Positions 46,606 through 60,600 of a stretch of DNA of 64,000 nt are shown here, in pieces; the first letter of the stretch is position 1, and every line of letters starts with the position of its first letter. A model generated the notes under the pieces. It was given only the letters and a program-made list of their open reading frames with translations. It did no database searches and was not told the DNA's origin. Source of the stretch: an uncultured Saprospiraceae bacterium (GTDB lineage: Bacteria; Bacteroidota; Bacteroidia; Chitinophagales; Saprospiraceae); the NCBI GenBank assembly GCA_937951685.1, contig CALFBG010000026.1:25015-89014 (forward strand), in the 5' to 3' direction. The translations under genes and the position numbers were made by a program.

Positions 46606-46613
46606 TAAATTTG
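46606..46613 (+). promoter_or_regulatory. Possible Bacteroidota-type -7 box (TAAATTTG)
   Basis: TAAATTTG matches the TAnnTTTG -7 consensus of Bacteroides/Flavobacterium promoters and lies 46 bases before the ATG at 46660. The expected upstream TTTG is not clear; tattttat about 20 bases upstream is only a weak match. Confidence 0.35.
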
Positions 46614-46659
46614 ATGATTAGTCACAGGTGAAATCTCACTCAAAAATTTGGAAGGGAAA

Positions 46660-48680
46660 ATGGACATTAAGCGCGTAAAACCAGATCAGAATTTGATCAA
46701 ATTATTAGAGCAGAGAGCAAAGAACACACCCGATAGATTTGTCTATCATTTTTTGGAAGAAGGAGTAGAGATAACGGATAGTCTTAGCTATAAAGACTTG
46801 CGTCAAAAAGCTAGAAAGATTGCTACTCATTTACAAAATGAAAACCTCAAAGGAGAGCGTGCACTTTTACTATATCCTTCCAGCCTAGATTTTATTGTCG
46901 CTTTTTTTGCTTGTCTTTATGCGGGTGTAATTGCCGTTCCGGCTTTCCCCCCTCGCAGAAATCGCTTGTCTGCAAGAATTAAAGGTATCCTTAACGATGC
47001 AGCTCCTAAAATTATCCTTACTTGCCAAAAAACCAAAATTGATAATGCTAGTTCAGTTGAATATTGGAATAGCATTCCTATTCTCGTAACGGATGACAAA
47101 GAAGCATTAAAGCAAATCAAAGGACGCTTGAAGTTGCCTTTGATCGAGAAAGATACCCTCGCATTTTTACAATATACCTCTGGATCTACGGGAGCTCCGA
47201 AAGGAGTCATGATTTCTCATCAAAATATCATCAGCAATGTTCATAACTTTAAAGTCTTATTAGATAGTCAAACCACGGATGCCATGGTTAGCTGGCTTCC
47301 CATTTTTCATGACCTAGGCTTGATTTTAGGAATTCTGCATCCATTCTATGCCGATTTCCCTTCCTACGTTTTTCCACCCAGTATTTTCATTAAAAGTCCG
47401 ATCAAATGGTTGCAAGCCGTATCCCGGTATAAAGGAACCTACAGTGGGGCACCAAACTTCGCCTACGATCTTTGTATTGACTTGAGTGATGAAAAACTAG
47501 AGGGAATCAATCTAGAACATTGGCAATCTTCGATTAATGGGGCAGAACCCATTAGAGCCGAAACGGTTAAACGGTTTTATGAACGCTTTAAAGCTTATGG
47601 CTTACGCAAAACGACTATGCTGCCGGGCTACGGAATGGCAGAAAATACACTTTATGCAACGGGTGTTCGAGCAGAAACTAATTTTTACTTACTACAAAAT
47701 GGAACAGATACTTATCAAAGTGAATTCGTAGGTTGCGGTATTGCTGCAGAGGATTCAGAGATTGTAATTCACAATGCAACGACTAACCTGCCTCAGCCAG
47801 ATTATGAAGTTGGTGAAATATTAATCAAAGGAGGTAGCGTAGCACTTGGATATTGGCAAAAAGAAGCGGCAACAAAAGCAACCTTCCATAATTATTTAGC
47901 GAATGGCGAAGGTCCTTATTTGAAAACAGGAGACCTCGGCCTTATGATCAACGGAGAATTGTTTGTCACCGGAAGAATCAAAGATCTTATCATCATCGGT
48001 GGAAAAAATGTCTATCCGCAAGATATAGAATTGACGGTTGAGCAAAGTCATGCTGACTTGGAACCGAATGCCGGTGCTGCTTTTTCGGTGATGACCGACG
48101 AAGGAGAAAAGTTAATTGTACTACAAGAAATTAGACGGAGTTGTTGGAGAACTTTCGATGGTCCAGCAATTATTAAAGCGGTACAAAAAAGTATTGCGGA
48201 GGTACACGAATTAGGTGCACACGCGATTATTCTCATCAAACCACACGGTATTCTCAAAACATCTAGTGGGAAAATCCAGCGTGCAGGTTGTAAAATAGCA
48301 TTTCAAAAAGAGGCGTTAGAGGCTTTATACAGCTGGAGCGTAGCACCGCAAATTAGTACCCAAACAAATTCTGAAAAAACTAAAGTAGAAAGGCCTGCAC
48401 AACCTAGCGAGCCAGTAATCGTCGCGTCACAAGCTGGTTTGGAAGCGCGAATGAAAATGACAAAAGATTGGTTGCTCCAAAAAATAGGAGCGTTACTCTC
48501 CGTAGAGCACTCCGCGCTTGATCCAACCGAACCGTTGAGCTATTTTGGGATGAACTCCATTAAGTTGACGCGCCTAGCTGGAGAAATAGAAGAATGGCTT
48601 CAAGTCGATTTCTCTCCAACTATTTTTTATGATTATACCTCCATCAATGCCATCGCAAAATATATTTGCGAAGAATTATC
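46660..48680 (+). other. Loading unit: fatty-acyl-AMP ligase and first ACP
   Basis: The FAAL (YTSGSTGAPKG from residue 172; SGAPNFAYDLC; GGKNVYPQDIE) should activate a free fatty acid as its adenylate. The acyl group then moves to the adjacent ACP, whose attachment site reads YFGMNSIKL (Ser633), with Asn in place of the usual Asp before the Ser. A low-complexity linker rich in Pro, Gln and Thr joins it to the KS. Confidence 0.88.
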
Positions 48681-51600
48681 TGAGGCAAACTTTACGCCAG
48701 TTCCCGTAAGTACGCTCCCAGAAAATAATCAACCAAAGCCAACACAAAACACGAACTCAAAAGATAAGGATATCGCGGTGATTGGCTTAGCTTGTCGTTT
48801 CCCCGGTGCTAAAGATATTGCCAGCTTTTGGAACTTACTTTTGCATAAAAAAGATGGTATTCAAGATATTCTTGGTAAAGAATTTTCCGGACGGAAATTA
48901 GCGTCGGAAATGGATGACTTATCGGAACCGTATAAGCACCTGAAAATGGGAGGGTATTTAAATACGATTGATACCTTCGATCCTGCATTTTTTAATATTT
49001 CTCCTGCGGAAGCAAAGAGCATGGATCCCCAACAACGCTTGTTATTAGAACTGTGTTGGGAAGCATTGGAAGAAGCAGGATTAACTCAGGAGGAAATTAA
49101 AGGCGAAAAAGTTGGTGTGTTCATTGGTATTAGTACCAACGAATATTTGCACTTACAAACTCAATCTCAAAGCGATAATTCGGTTTACTTAGGTACAGGA
49201 ACCGCGGGTAGCATCGCTGCGAATAGAATTTCATATTTTTTAAATATTAAAGGGCCAAGCATGGCCATTGATACTGCTTGTTCTTCTTCCATTGTAGCGG
49301 TTCATCAAGCTTGTCAAAGTATTTTAAATGGCGATTGTCATACGGCAATTGTGGGTGGTGTTAACTTAATTCTTACCCCCGCGTTCGGGAAAGTGTTTTC
49401 GGAAGCAGGCATGATTTCCGAAGAAGGAAAGAGTAGACCTTTTGATGAAAAAACCAATGGTTACGTCCGTGGAGAAGGTGGAGGTGTTTTAATTTTAAGA
49501 TCAAAAGTTCATGCGCAAAAAGCAGCAGATCATATTTATGCTTTAATCAAAGGTTCTGCCATTAACCAAGATGGAAAAAGCAATGGCTTAACAGCACCTT
49601 CTGGTTTGGCTCAACAAGAAGTAATTACAGCTGCCTTACAAAATGCTAATTTGAATCCGGAGCAAGTTTCTTACATCGAAACGCACGGAACAGGAACTCC
49701 ACTCGGCGATCCAATTGAGTTCAATGCCCTAAATGCAATTTATGGTAAGCGTAGTGAAAAAACTACTTGTTTTCTGGGCGCCGTAAAATCAAATATTGGT
49801 CACCTAGAAGCCGCCGCAGGAATTGCCGGCTTGATCAAAACGGTACTGGTTTTAAATCATAAACAGATTCCACCAAATATTAATTTGAGGGAAGTGAATG
49901 CTCGAATCAACGTTACCGATAGTGTTTTTGAATTTCCACTCAAGGTAGAAAAGTACGATCAAGCAGAAAGAATCGCCGCTATTAGTTCTTTCGGCTTCGG
50001 TGGTACCAATAGTCATTTGTTGATGGCTAATGCGCCAATAATGGAGGAGTCTAATCCTGTTGTTTCCCCATCACGAGATTTTCACTTGCTGACCATTTCG
50101 GCAAAATCTCCAGCCGCGTTAACTGCTTTGGTGGAACGATACTTAGCGCTATTTGCTAGGATTTCTGAAGGAGAAGTCGCCGCTATTTGTATGGCTACAA
50201 ATCAAAATCGTACGCATTTTCCTTATCGCTTAGCCTTGACGGGAGATTCCACCCAAAGTTTTGTTGATCAATTAAAAGCAGCAATAACTAAAGCGCCAAG
50301 GGTGAAACGAACGCCACACAAAGATTTACACGGTTTGTTTTTATTCGGCGGACAGGGAAGTCAGTACCCCGCAATGGGCGCTCAACTCTATCATACGAAT
50401 GCTGTTTTTCGAGCTTGTGTCGAAGCTTGCGATAAACTATTTTCAGCAGAACTTAATTATTCGGTTAAGGATTTGCTTTTAACGGCTACGGCAGAAAGTA
50501 ATGCTACTTTACACATTCAACCCTTAGTTTTTACCCTTGAATATGCTTTGGCTAAATTGTGGATGTCGTGGAATATAATGCCCGAAGCGGTCATGGGACA
50601 TAGTTTGGGAGAATACGTAGCGGCTTGTATTACAGGTGTCTACGATTTAGCAGATGCTTGTCGATTAGTTGCTTGGCGCGCAAAGTTAATGCAAGAGGAG
50701 ACTACGCCGGGTAAAATGTTAACCATCACGGCGAGTCAGTCGGAGGTTGAAAAATGGATTGCCGGTCATCAAGATCAAGTTTCCATCGCTGCAATGAATA
50801 CGAAAGAAGATTTCGTTGTCTCAGGAGAGGCAAATTTTATTGAAACTCTACAAAAGAAATTAACCGCACAAGGAGTGAAATGTAAGCTGTTGAAAGTAGA
50901 ACAAGCTTTTCATTCGCCTTTGATGCAGACGATGCTTTCTAAGTTTGAAGAAGTCTTGGCAACGGTTAAGTTTAAAAAACCTACGACTTGCTTTATCTCC
51001 GCGTTAACGGGGAAAGCAGTGACGGATGAAATTGCTAGTGCAGAATATTGGTTAAAGCATATTTTAGCACCCGTAAATTTTGCGGAAGCTTGCGCAACGG
51101 TAAGCTCTAAAGAGTTTGATTACTGTCTTGAAGTGAGTCCGCATCCAATTCTTACTAATGCTTTAATTGCCAATGGAATTCCATTCATTGATCATATTTA
51201 TCCTAGCCTACATCGCAAAGCGACCAATTGGCATACCTTGTTTAATAGCTTGGGAGCACTTTATACTTTGGGGCAAAAGATAAACTGGAAAGCGGTTCAT
51301 CAAGATTTTGTTTCGGCAAGATATACGCACTTGCCGAAATACCCGTTTCAGCGCGAATCATTTTGGTTCGACGACGGTCAAAGCGCTGCAAAGTCAAGTC
51401 TCTCTCTTCCTACTTCGGCAACGGTCACCGAGCAACCAGTCATTGCGAGTGCAGCTTCTACCGAAAGCCTAGTTGCGGAAGAATTACAAAATTTATTCGG
51501 TGAATTACTAGGAATCCCCGGCGCAGAAATGCCTTTAGAAACGCCACTATTAGAAATTGGTGCGGATTCTATTGTACTTATTAGAGGACTCAAAAAAATT

Positions 51601-54600
51601 GAGCAAACTTATGGCGTAGCCATTTCTCCCCGTCAGATTTTTGAAAACTTTCCAAACTTAAAATCTATCGCTGCGGAAGTTGCGGCGAAGACCACAAAAA
51701 CGATTTCCGTCCCCGTAGCAATACCCGTTCAAGCAGCAACCCAAACTACGCCGCCAATTGAGGATCATTCCAATGCTTCAACTACGATGGCACTTGGCGG
51801 TATTGATGGCTCGCTCGAAAGATTAATGACAACACAATTGAATGTCCTGAAAGATACGATCGACAAACAATTAAGTCTTTTACAAGGAAATACCGGCGGA
51901 AAAACCATTGCGAATACGACTACAAGTCTTAAAGAGACTCCGACGAGCACTCCAGAGAGAAAGCACACCATTTTACCAGAAGATTTCAAAGTCGTTAGAT
52001 ACGATACGCGCTTATTAGAAGAAGCGAAGCCATTTACTGCACGACAACAAAATTATATTAAAGAACTGATCCAACGATTTACCGCAAAAACACCGAGTTC
52101 GAGAGCATATACAAGTACTTATCGACCCGTTTTATCAGATTGGATTAACAGTATAGATTTTAGAAAAAGCTTAAAAGATATTTCTTACCCGATTCTTTCG
52201 GAACATTCCGCCGGCGCACGAATCTGGGATAAAGATGGCAACGAGTATATTGATCTAGCCATTGGTTACGGCGTCAATTTCTTTGGTAATAAACCCGCAT
52301 TTGTAGTCGAAGCGATTCAAGCACAACTAGCAGAAGGTTTTGAGTTGGCTGTCCAAACAGATTTGGCAGGAGAGGTTGCTACCTTAGTTAGTGAATTGAC
52401 CGATTCGGAACGAGTTACTTTTAGTAATACGGGAACGGAAGCCGTTATGGCAGCATTGCGAATTGCACGATCCGTTACCCAGCGTAGAAAAGTGGTTTTG
52501 TTTAATGGATATTATCACGGTACTTTTGATGGTAACTTGGCTCAACGGGACATGGAGCGCGATGACGAATCAAGTATCCCCAGTACTTCTGGAACAACCC
52601 ATAACTTTGTCAAAGATATTCTCGTATTAGATCCTGGATCTAAAAAAACCTTAGCAACGATTCGCAAACATAAAGAAGAGATTGCGGCGATCCTTGTAGA
52701 GCCAGTTCAAAGTCGACGACCAGGAATCTTCCCCGTAGCATTTTTAAAAGAACTAAGAGCTTTGGCTACGGAATTAGATATCGTCCTCATTCTCGACGAA
52801 ATAATTACTGGATTTAGAATACATGCCGGTGGTGCACAAGCACTCTTGAACTTTAAAGCGGACATCACGACTTATGGAAAAGTACTCGGTGGTGGAATGC
52901 CGATTGGCGTCATCGCGGGCAAGCGAAAATATCTTGATACGGTTGACGGCGGGCAGTGGAACTTCGGCGACGACTCTACGCCGCACGGAGAAATGACCAT
53001 GTTTGGTGGCACCTTCTGCAAGCATCCTTTAACCTTGGCGGCGGCATTGGCAACCTTAAAACACATCAAAGCGGAAGGTCCGACTTTATACGAGCGAGTG
53101 AACCAATTAACCGAACACTTAGCAAAGGAAGTCAACGCTTTTTTCAACCAACTAGGAATTGAAATCCGGATTGACAACTTCGGTTCCCTTTTCCGGTTTC
53201 AATCGAATGGTAAATACAATCCATTACTCCGCCCAATAGAATTAGATTTATTTTTTAGAACCTTATTAGACAAAGGCGTTTATACTTGGGAACGTAGAGT
53301 GTGTTTCCTTTCTACGGCACACACCGAAGAAGATATACAAGTCGTTATTCGTAAAATAAAAGAGACTATTTACGAAATGATCGACGGTGGTTTTTTCCCC
53401 GAAGCGAAGATTGATCCAGACGATGAGGATTTTTTAAAGTTCAAAGCAGCACAGCCCAACTATAAGAAAGTTCCTTTATTAGCAGTACAGCAACAATTGG
53501 CAAATCTTGCGAAGTACTCAGCAGAAGGAAGCATGGGGTATAATATTACCACGAGTTTACTACTCACGGGAACCCTAGATCTTGCAGCGCTTAATGTAGC
53601 TTTTCAAGAAGCCGTTCAGCGTCACGAAAGTTTACGAACCGTAATCAACGCAGATGGTTTACACCAAAATATTTTACGAACACTCTCGGTAAGCATTGAT
53701 CAGCTGACCCCAGATACAACGGACTTAGACCGAAGTGCCGTAATTAGTCAATGCCTGAAAAAAGAAACGCAAACTGCATTTGATTTACAGAAAGGACCAC
53801 TTTTTAGAGTAAAAGTATTAACGCTGAGTGACACAGAACAGCTTTTAATTTTTACCGGACACCACATTATCTACGATGGATCGTCGGCGGGTATTATTTT
53901 GAAAGAATTAGCAGAAAGGTATTCAGCCAAACAGCAGCAAGTGCCTTTTGTAGAAAAACCAACGGTTCAATTCTCTGACTATATCTATCAGGAACAACTT
54001 CTAATTGAGCAAAAAGCATTTAAAGCATCTAAAGCTTTTTGGATTAATCAATTCTCTCAGGCAGCAGACTTTTTTGAATTTCCTGCGGACTTTGAAAGAC
54101 CTAAATTTCCAGAGTACCACGGAAGAAGAATTAGAAGACAAATTTCGGGATCAGTTAAAGATCAATTAATTCAGCTAGGAAAGCAAAGTGGCAATACTGC
54201 TTTTATGACTTTCTTATCCGTTTTTGCCGTTTTATTGTATCGTCGAACGGGGCAGAACGAACTCTTAATTGGTGTTCCCGTTGACGGAAGAACAGGAGTT
54301 GAGGACAGCGAGATGATTGGCTTTGCGGCGAGTATCTTACCCCTTTTCATTTCCTTGAAAAAGGACATGAGTTTTCAGGATGTTTTCACGGTTGTGAAAA
54401 AAGAACTCTTTAGCGCATTTGAACATAGAGCTTGTTCTTTGCCTTACTTTATTCGAGAGGTAAAAGACATTCGAGAATCGAGTAACCCCGGTTTAATCTC
54501 CGTAGTTTTTAACTTAGACTCTAACGTAGCAGTACCTGAGTTTCAAGGCTTAGAAACTACTTTGCAGTTTACACCGATTAATTATATTACACAAGACTTC

Positions 54601-57600
54601 GCGATTGACTTGATCGACTTTGCAGATCATTTGCAGATCGAATGCGATTATTCAACTGAGTTATACAAAAAAGAAAGTATCATCGACTTTTTGGATGCTT
54701 ACGAAGCCTTAATTCAAGCCGTTAGTACCGATAGTAGCCAACCAATTTTAGACCTTGACTTAGCGTATTGGCAGGATCAACTCTTGGACGTAGCGCCATT
54801 AAATCTACCAGTAGATTTTAACCTAACGAATGAAAATATAGCTTCTTCGGCAAGTTTAGCTTATTCACTTGATCAAAGCTTACTCGCCACACTTACGGAT
54901 TTAGCAAAAACGGAAGCTTGTACCATTTACGATTGCTTATTTGCTGCGCTAAAGCTAAGTTTACACCGTTATACTGCGCAAGATGATATTTGTGTAGGAA
55001 CCAATTATTTTGCGGCTCCTTCGGGAAGGATCATTCCGGTTCGTAGTAATTTAAGTAACAATCCGCAATTTGACACTTTCTTGGCAAAGCTCAAGCAAAC
55101 CATCAAGGAAGGAGAACAGCACATTAGCGTTAATTTTGAAGAAGTTGCGGCTTCCTTAGATCAAGCAGCAGATTTTTACCAAGTCTTATTTTTGTTGAAT
55201 GCCACGGAGCAAATCGATCTCGTCGCTCAGGAACTCAATTTAGTATTGAATTTAGTACATACCGAGAGTAGTTTTTCTTTAGCAATTACTTACCGAGCGG
55301 ATTTATTTAAAGCGTCAACGATTGAGCGAATCGCTAAGCATTTTGAACAAATTTTGCGCAGCTTAACGCAAAATGTAAAGCAAGGTGTTGATGAAGTTGA
55401 AATGTTATTAGCCGAAGAGCGAACATTAATATTAGGCTTAGGCGCTACCGCAGCAGGAGAGTGGTTTAACGAAGGAGAAAAAGACCTAGGCAATACCGCA
55501 CCGATTAACCTCTGCTTTGAAAAGATTGCGGCACAATATCCCGATACCGTCGCCATTATCCACGGCGACAATCGTTGGACTTATCAACAATTGAATGAAT
55601 TTTCTAACCAAATTGCTCATCGTTTAATTGAAGCAGGTTTTGGAAATGGTGATTTTGTTGGCGTTTTCCTAGAGCGAAGTCCTGAATTAATTGCTGGACT
55701 CATGGGAATCTTGAAAGCGGGCGCAGCTTACGTTCCTTTTGATACCCAAAATCCTACCGAGCGTATTGTGAAAATGATGGAAGGTAGTCAAGCGAAGGGT
55801 GTAATCTCGACTACACGATGGATATCGACTTTGGAAGAGCTTAATATTCAAAACGTTTTATTGGTCGATGAACTCACCGAGACGACTCGCAAGCAGTTAA
55901 GCGGTGAAGGAACACAGTTGAGTGATCGCAAGCAAATTGCGACTTATCCTACACATAATCCTGCGAATAGAAACGAACTGGATACTTGGGCGTATATGTT
56001 GTATACCTCAGGATCTACCGGTGCGCCTAAAGGTGCAATCACGCGCCATAATGGAGCCATGAACCACTTGCTTGCCGAATTTGAGGCGATGAAATTGGAA
56101 GATGGTTTTCGATTTTTGCAGAGTGCAGGAATTGGTTCCGATATTTCAGTTTGGCAAATGCTGGCACCGATCTTAAAAGCTGGCGCCGCAGTGATTATTG
56201 ATAAATTAGATTTATTGGACTACGAGGTTGTCATAGATTTATTACAAAAAGAAAAAGTACATATCGTTGAATTTGTTCCTTCTTATCTCTGGGGAATGAT
56301 CGACTATTTCAAGCATTTACAGGAAGTGCCTAGCTTGTCAGCATTGAAATGGATTATGTTGAGTGGAGAAGCAGCGCCCGTGAAACTAGTCAATAGCTGG
56401 ATAAGCTATTTCCCTCATATGGGAATTCTGAATGGTTATGGTCCTTGTGAAGCATCGGATGATATTGCTCAGTATGCCGTTACCGAAAAAATTAATCCTA
56501 ATTTATTAAGAGTTCCCATCGGTCGATCCATCGCGAATATGAATATCGTGATCTTGGATCAATATGGTGCGCTTTGTCCAATTGGAATTGCCGGCGAACT
56601 TTGTGTGACTGGAATTGGAGTAGGTGCTGGTTATTGGGGACTACCCGAGAAAAATGCCGAAAGTTTTATTAAAAATCCTTTTCCCGAATTGCTCGGAGAT
56701 ACGATGTATCGCTCAGGAGATTTAGCAAAATGGTTACCAGATGGAAATTTAGACTTCTTAGGACGGATTGATCGACAAGTTAAAATTCGAGGTCATCGAG
56801 TAGAATTAGGCGAAATCGAGTCACTCGTTCGACAACACAAACAAGTTAAAAATGCCCACCTTTTAGTTCATCGTGGTGGCGCTCAGCAAGATGCTTTGGT
56901 CGCTTTTATCGTTGTGGACAACGCAACGGCAACGACCACCGAGACGGAGATTGAAGAAGCCTTACGCAATATTTGTGAAAATGGTTTACCGGCTTATATG
57001 CAGATTGATTTCTATTGTTTCATCGAGGAAATGCCCGTCAACTTAAGTGATAAAGTTGATGAGAAAAAACTGATCGAACGATTTGACTTAGCAGCGCTTA
57101 CGCAAGGAAAAACAGGCCTCAAAAGCGAGGATTTTACGGCTCCGCGAAATGAAGTAGAAACCAAATTAGTAGCTATTTGGGAAGCACTTTTAAATGTTCA
57201 ACCGATTAGCATTCACGATAATTTTTTCAAACTAGGCGGCGATTCCATTGTCACGATTCAAATGGTGAGTCGAGCCAAACAAATTGGATATAAATTATCG
57301 CCAAGAAATATTTTTGAATTACCTACAATTGCTGCTTTATCAGGTGTAATCAAGTCGGCAGAAAATGTTACCGTCGCAGAGCAAGGATTGTTGGAAGGAA
57401 CAGCTCCATTATCAGCCATTCAGCATTTCTATTTTGAGAATGAATACGATGCGTCTAGCCATTATAACCAAGCTTTATTAGTCACTTTAGATAAACAGCT
57501 TGAAGAAGGTTATTTGCAAGAAGTGCTAAAAGCGATTGTCGAACATCACGACGCATTGAGATTTCAATATCAATTGGTAGATGGAACTTGGCAACAAACT

Positions 57601-60600
57601 TATGGCAGTGCTACGCCGCGTTTAGTGGTAGAAACGATTTCAAATAAAAAGAAAAATACGACGGCAGCGATTACCGAAATCTGTAATCAATACCAACAAA
57701 GTTTATCAATTGAAAAAGGAGAATTGATTAAACTAGTTTTAATTAAAACACCAGCAGCAGAGACTAAAAATAGATTGTTTTTCGTCATTCATCACTTGGC
57801 AGTTGATGGTATTTCTTGGCGAATTATATTAGATCACTTTAGCAGCGCCTTGGAAGCATTGACGGCTGGTAGAGCCATTAACTTAGGAACAAAAACAACT
57901 TCGTTCCGAGCGTGGACTTCCTTCATGGAGGAATATGCTACTCGCAAATCAGTGCGCGCTCAAGAAAATTATTGGAAGGAAATTTCCACAAAATATCAAG
58001 CCTTACCCGTAGATCGAGTCATTGAAAACAGACTTACAAAAGATCGAAAAGAATTTACGATCAGTCTAGAAGCGTCACTAACAACGACCTTGTTACAAGA
58101 AGTCAATCAAGCATACCACACCGAAATTGATGATGTTTTGTTAAGCATTTTGACAAAAACGATTTGTAGTTGGTCGGGTAACGAATCCCTCGTAGTTGGA
58201 CTTGAAGGACACGGTCGAGAAGACTTGTCAGAGACAATTGATACGAGTAGCACCGTCGGTTGGTTTACCAATCTTTATCCCGTTGCGCTCAGTAGCAAAG
58301 TAATGGATCGACCCAATGAATTGATTAAATCAGTCAAAGAACAATTAAGGGCTATTCCTAGCAAAGGAATGTCTTATGGTCCATTGCGATATTTGCAAAA
58401 TCCCACAGCACAAAGTGCCAATTCGTCGGAAACACCTTGGAACGTAATCTTTAATTACCTTGGTCAATTTGATAACCTTTTCGCTGGAAATGCTTGGTTT
58501 GATCAAGCACAAGAAACTGTCGGAGCAATGAACGCTCCGACTTGTCCAATGCTGAGTAATTTAGAATTGGATGGCATGATCACCGCAGGGCAATTGAAAA
58601 TGACTTGGAGCTATTCTGCGGCGGAATATGACGAATCGACCATTGCGACTTTAGCAGAAAATTACTTTGCTAACCTGAAAGCCTTCATCAAGCATTGTCA
58701 AGGAAAAGCAATTCCTGAAAAGACACCGGCGGATTATGGTTTGTCTCCTAAAGTCAGCTACCAAGACTTAGCACATTTCTTAGCCACCGAAGTAAATGGA
58801 ACGGCAAGAGGCACACAAATTCAATCTATTTGCCGCTTGAGTCCAGTACAAGAAGGAATGCTTTTTCACTATTTATTTGATCGAGATTCAGCCGCTTATA
58901 CGGAGCAATACGTTTTTGGTTTTCCGGAAGGACTTGATCCCGTAATTTTCAAAAAGTGTTGGGACAATGTCTTGCAGAGACACAGTGTTTTGCGGAGTGG
59001 GATTTTCCATGAAGAGCTTAATGTTCCCGTACAATGTATCATGAAGGAAGTGGACTTACCTTTTGGTCATTTGGATTTGACAGAATTATCTGCGCCAGCG
59101 CAAGAAGAAAAGATAAACAATTTTCTTCAAGAAGACTTAGCCCGTGGGTTTGAATTTGATCAAGCACCGTTACTACGAATTCATTTGTTGAAAACGAAAG
59201 CAAGTGCTTACAAAATGGTTTGGACTTGTCACCATATTATTTTAGATGGTTGGTCGATGCCAATTATCGTAGAAGAAATTCTGGAAGATTACGGTAAGTA
59301 CCTCAAAGGGCAAGTCCCAACGGTCCGTGAGGAAGAACACTACGAAGACTTTATCCGATTTATTGAGGCGAAAGATAACTACGAAGAAGAAGCATTTTGG
59401 CAAAAGTATATGGAAGGTTTCCAAGCACCAACGCTATTGCCATTTGTGGGGAATACCCTCGACCGAAATAAAGGAACAGGTGTAGTGAAAGACCTTTACT
59501 TGAAGTATGACGAACAGTTTTTAGGGCAAGTCAAAACTTTTGTGCAAACCCATGGCTTAACGATCAATACTTTGCTAGAAGGCGTTTGGGCATTTTTGTT
59601 GGCGCAGTATACAGGGACGACAGATACCGTTTTCGGTGTCACCGTTTCTGGGCGACCTGCGGAATTGAAAGCGGCGGATCAAAAAGTTGGTTTGTATATT
59701 AATACCTTACCACTAAGAGCGACTTATCAGGAAGGTCAAAACTTCTTAGCCTTCTTGGCAGGATTACAGCAGCAGCATGTAACTGCGATGGACTACCAAT
59801 ATACGGGGCTTTCTAATATTAAAACATGGAACCAACTCGAAGGAGATCTTTTTGACAGTATTTTGGTTTTTGAGAATTACCCAATGGGAGAAGTGCTAGA
59901 TACCGATTGGGCACTCAAAATGGGCGCCGTAGAAATCAAAGATCAAACGAATTATTTATTGACGATCAATGTTGATCTTACGCAACAGCTAAGTATCAAC
60001 TTTAACTATAACAGTACCTTACTCAAAGACGATTTTGTCGAAATGATGAAATTGCATTTTGACACCGTTTTAAATCAGATTTTAGCATTATCACCTGAGG
60101 CTACAGCTGGTTTTAGCATGGAGGATTTATCCATTTTATCGCAGCAAGAACGAGATTTGATTTTAGGCTTAAAGCCAAATGCGGCGGGCGAATGGTTCAA
60201 CGAAGGAGCAAAAGACATAGGAAACGAAGATCCGATCAATGTCCGATTTGAAAAAAATGTGGAAGCATTTCCAGAAATGACGGCTGTGATTCACGGCGAA
60301 GAAAATTGGACCTATGAAAAATTAAACCATACGGCCAATCAAGTCGGTCATAGCTTATTAGCGATGGGCATAGAACCGGGACAGTTCGTTGGGATTTACC
60401 TAGATCGTACTCCGATGTTGGTAAGCAGCTTACTTGGTATCCTTAAAATCGGTGCCGTATACATTCCATTGGATACTCAAAATCCGCCGGAACGAATTGA
60501 GAAAATGATCGAAAGTAGTCAGTTGCACGCTGTAATTAGTACTACAGATTTACTCGCCAGCTTACCGACGATTGCTACAAAGAAAGCACTTTTTGTTAAT

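Larger units (their letters stand above)
46290..46659. other. Intergenic region between the two large synthetase genes
   Basis: 370 bases without a supported gene. The first ~90 bases form a large nested inverted repeat (46304-46380). Next comes a T-rich stretch with several homopolymer T-runs (46447-46520). Two short perfect hairpins follow, TAGTAG-GAGA-CTACTA (46525-46540) and ATAGCT-TCT-AGCTAT (46569-46583), and then a TAAATTTG box 46 bases before the next start codon. The layout suggests termination followed by an independent, possibly regulated, promoter. Confidence 0.6.

Noticed and set aside
48770..51690. Ketoreductase, dehydratase or methyltransferase within the PKS module
   Set aside because: The stretch between AT and ACP is too short, and no NADPH or SAM motif is seen. 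The module is KS-AT-ACP only.
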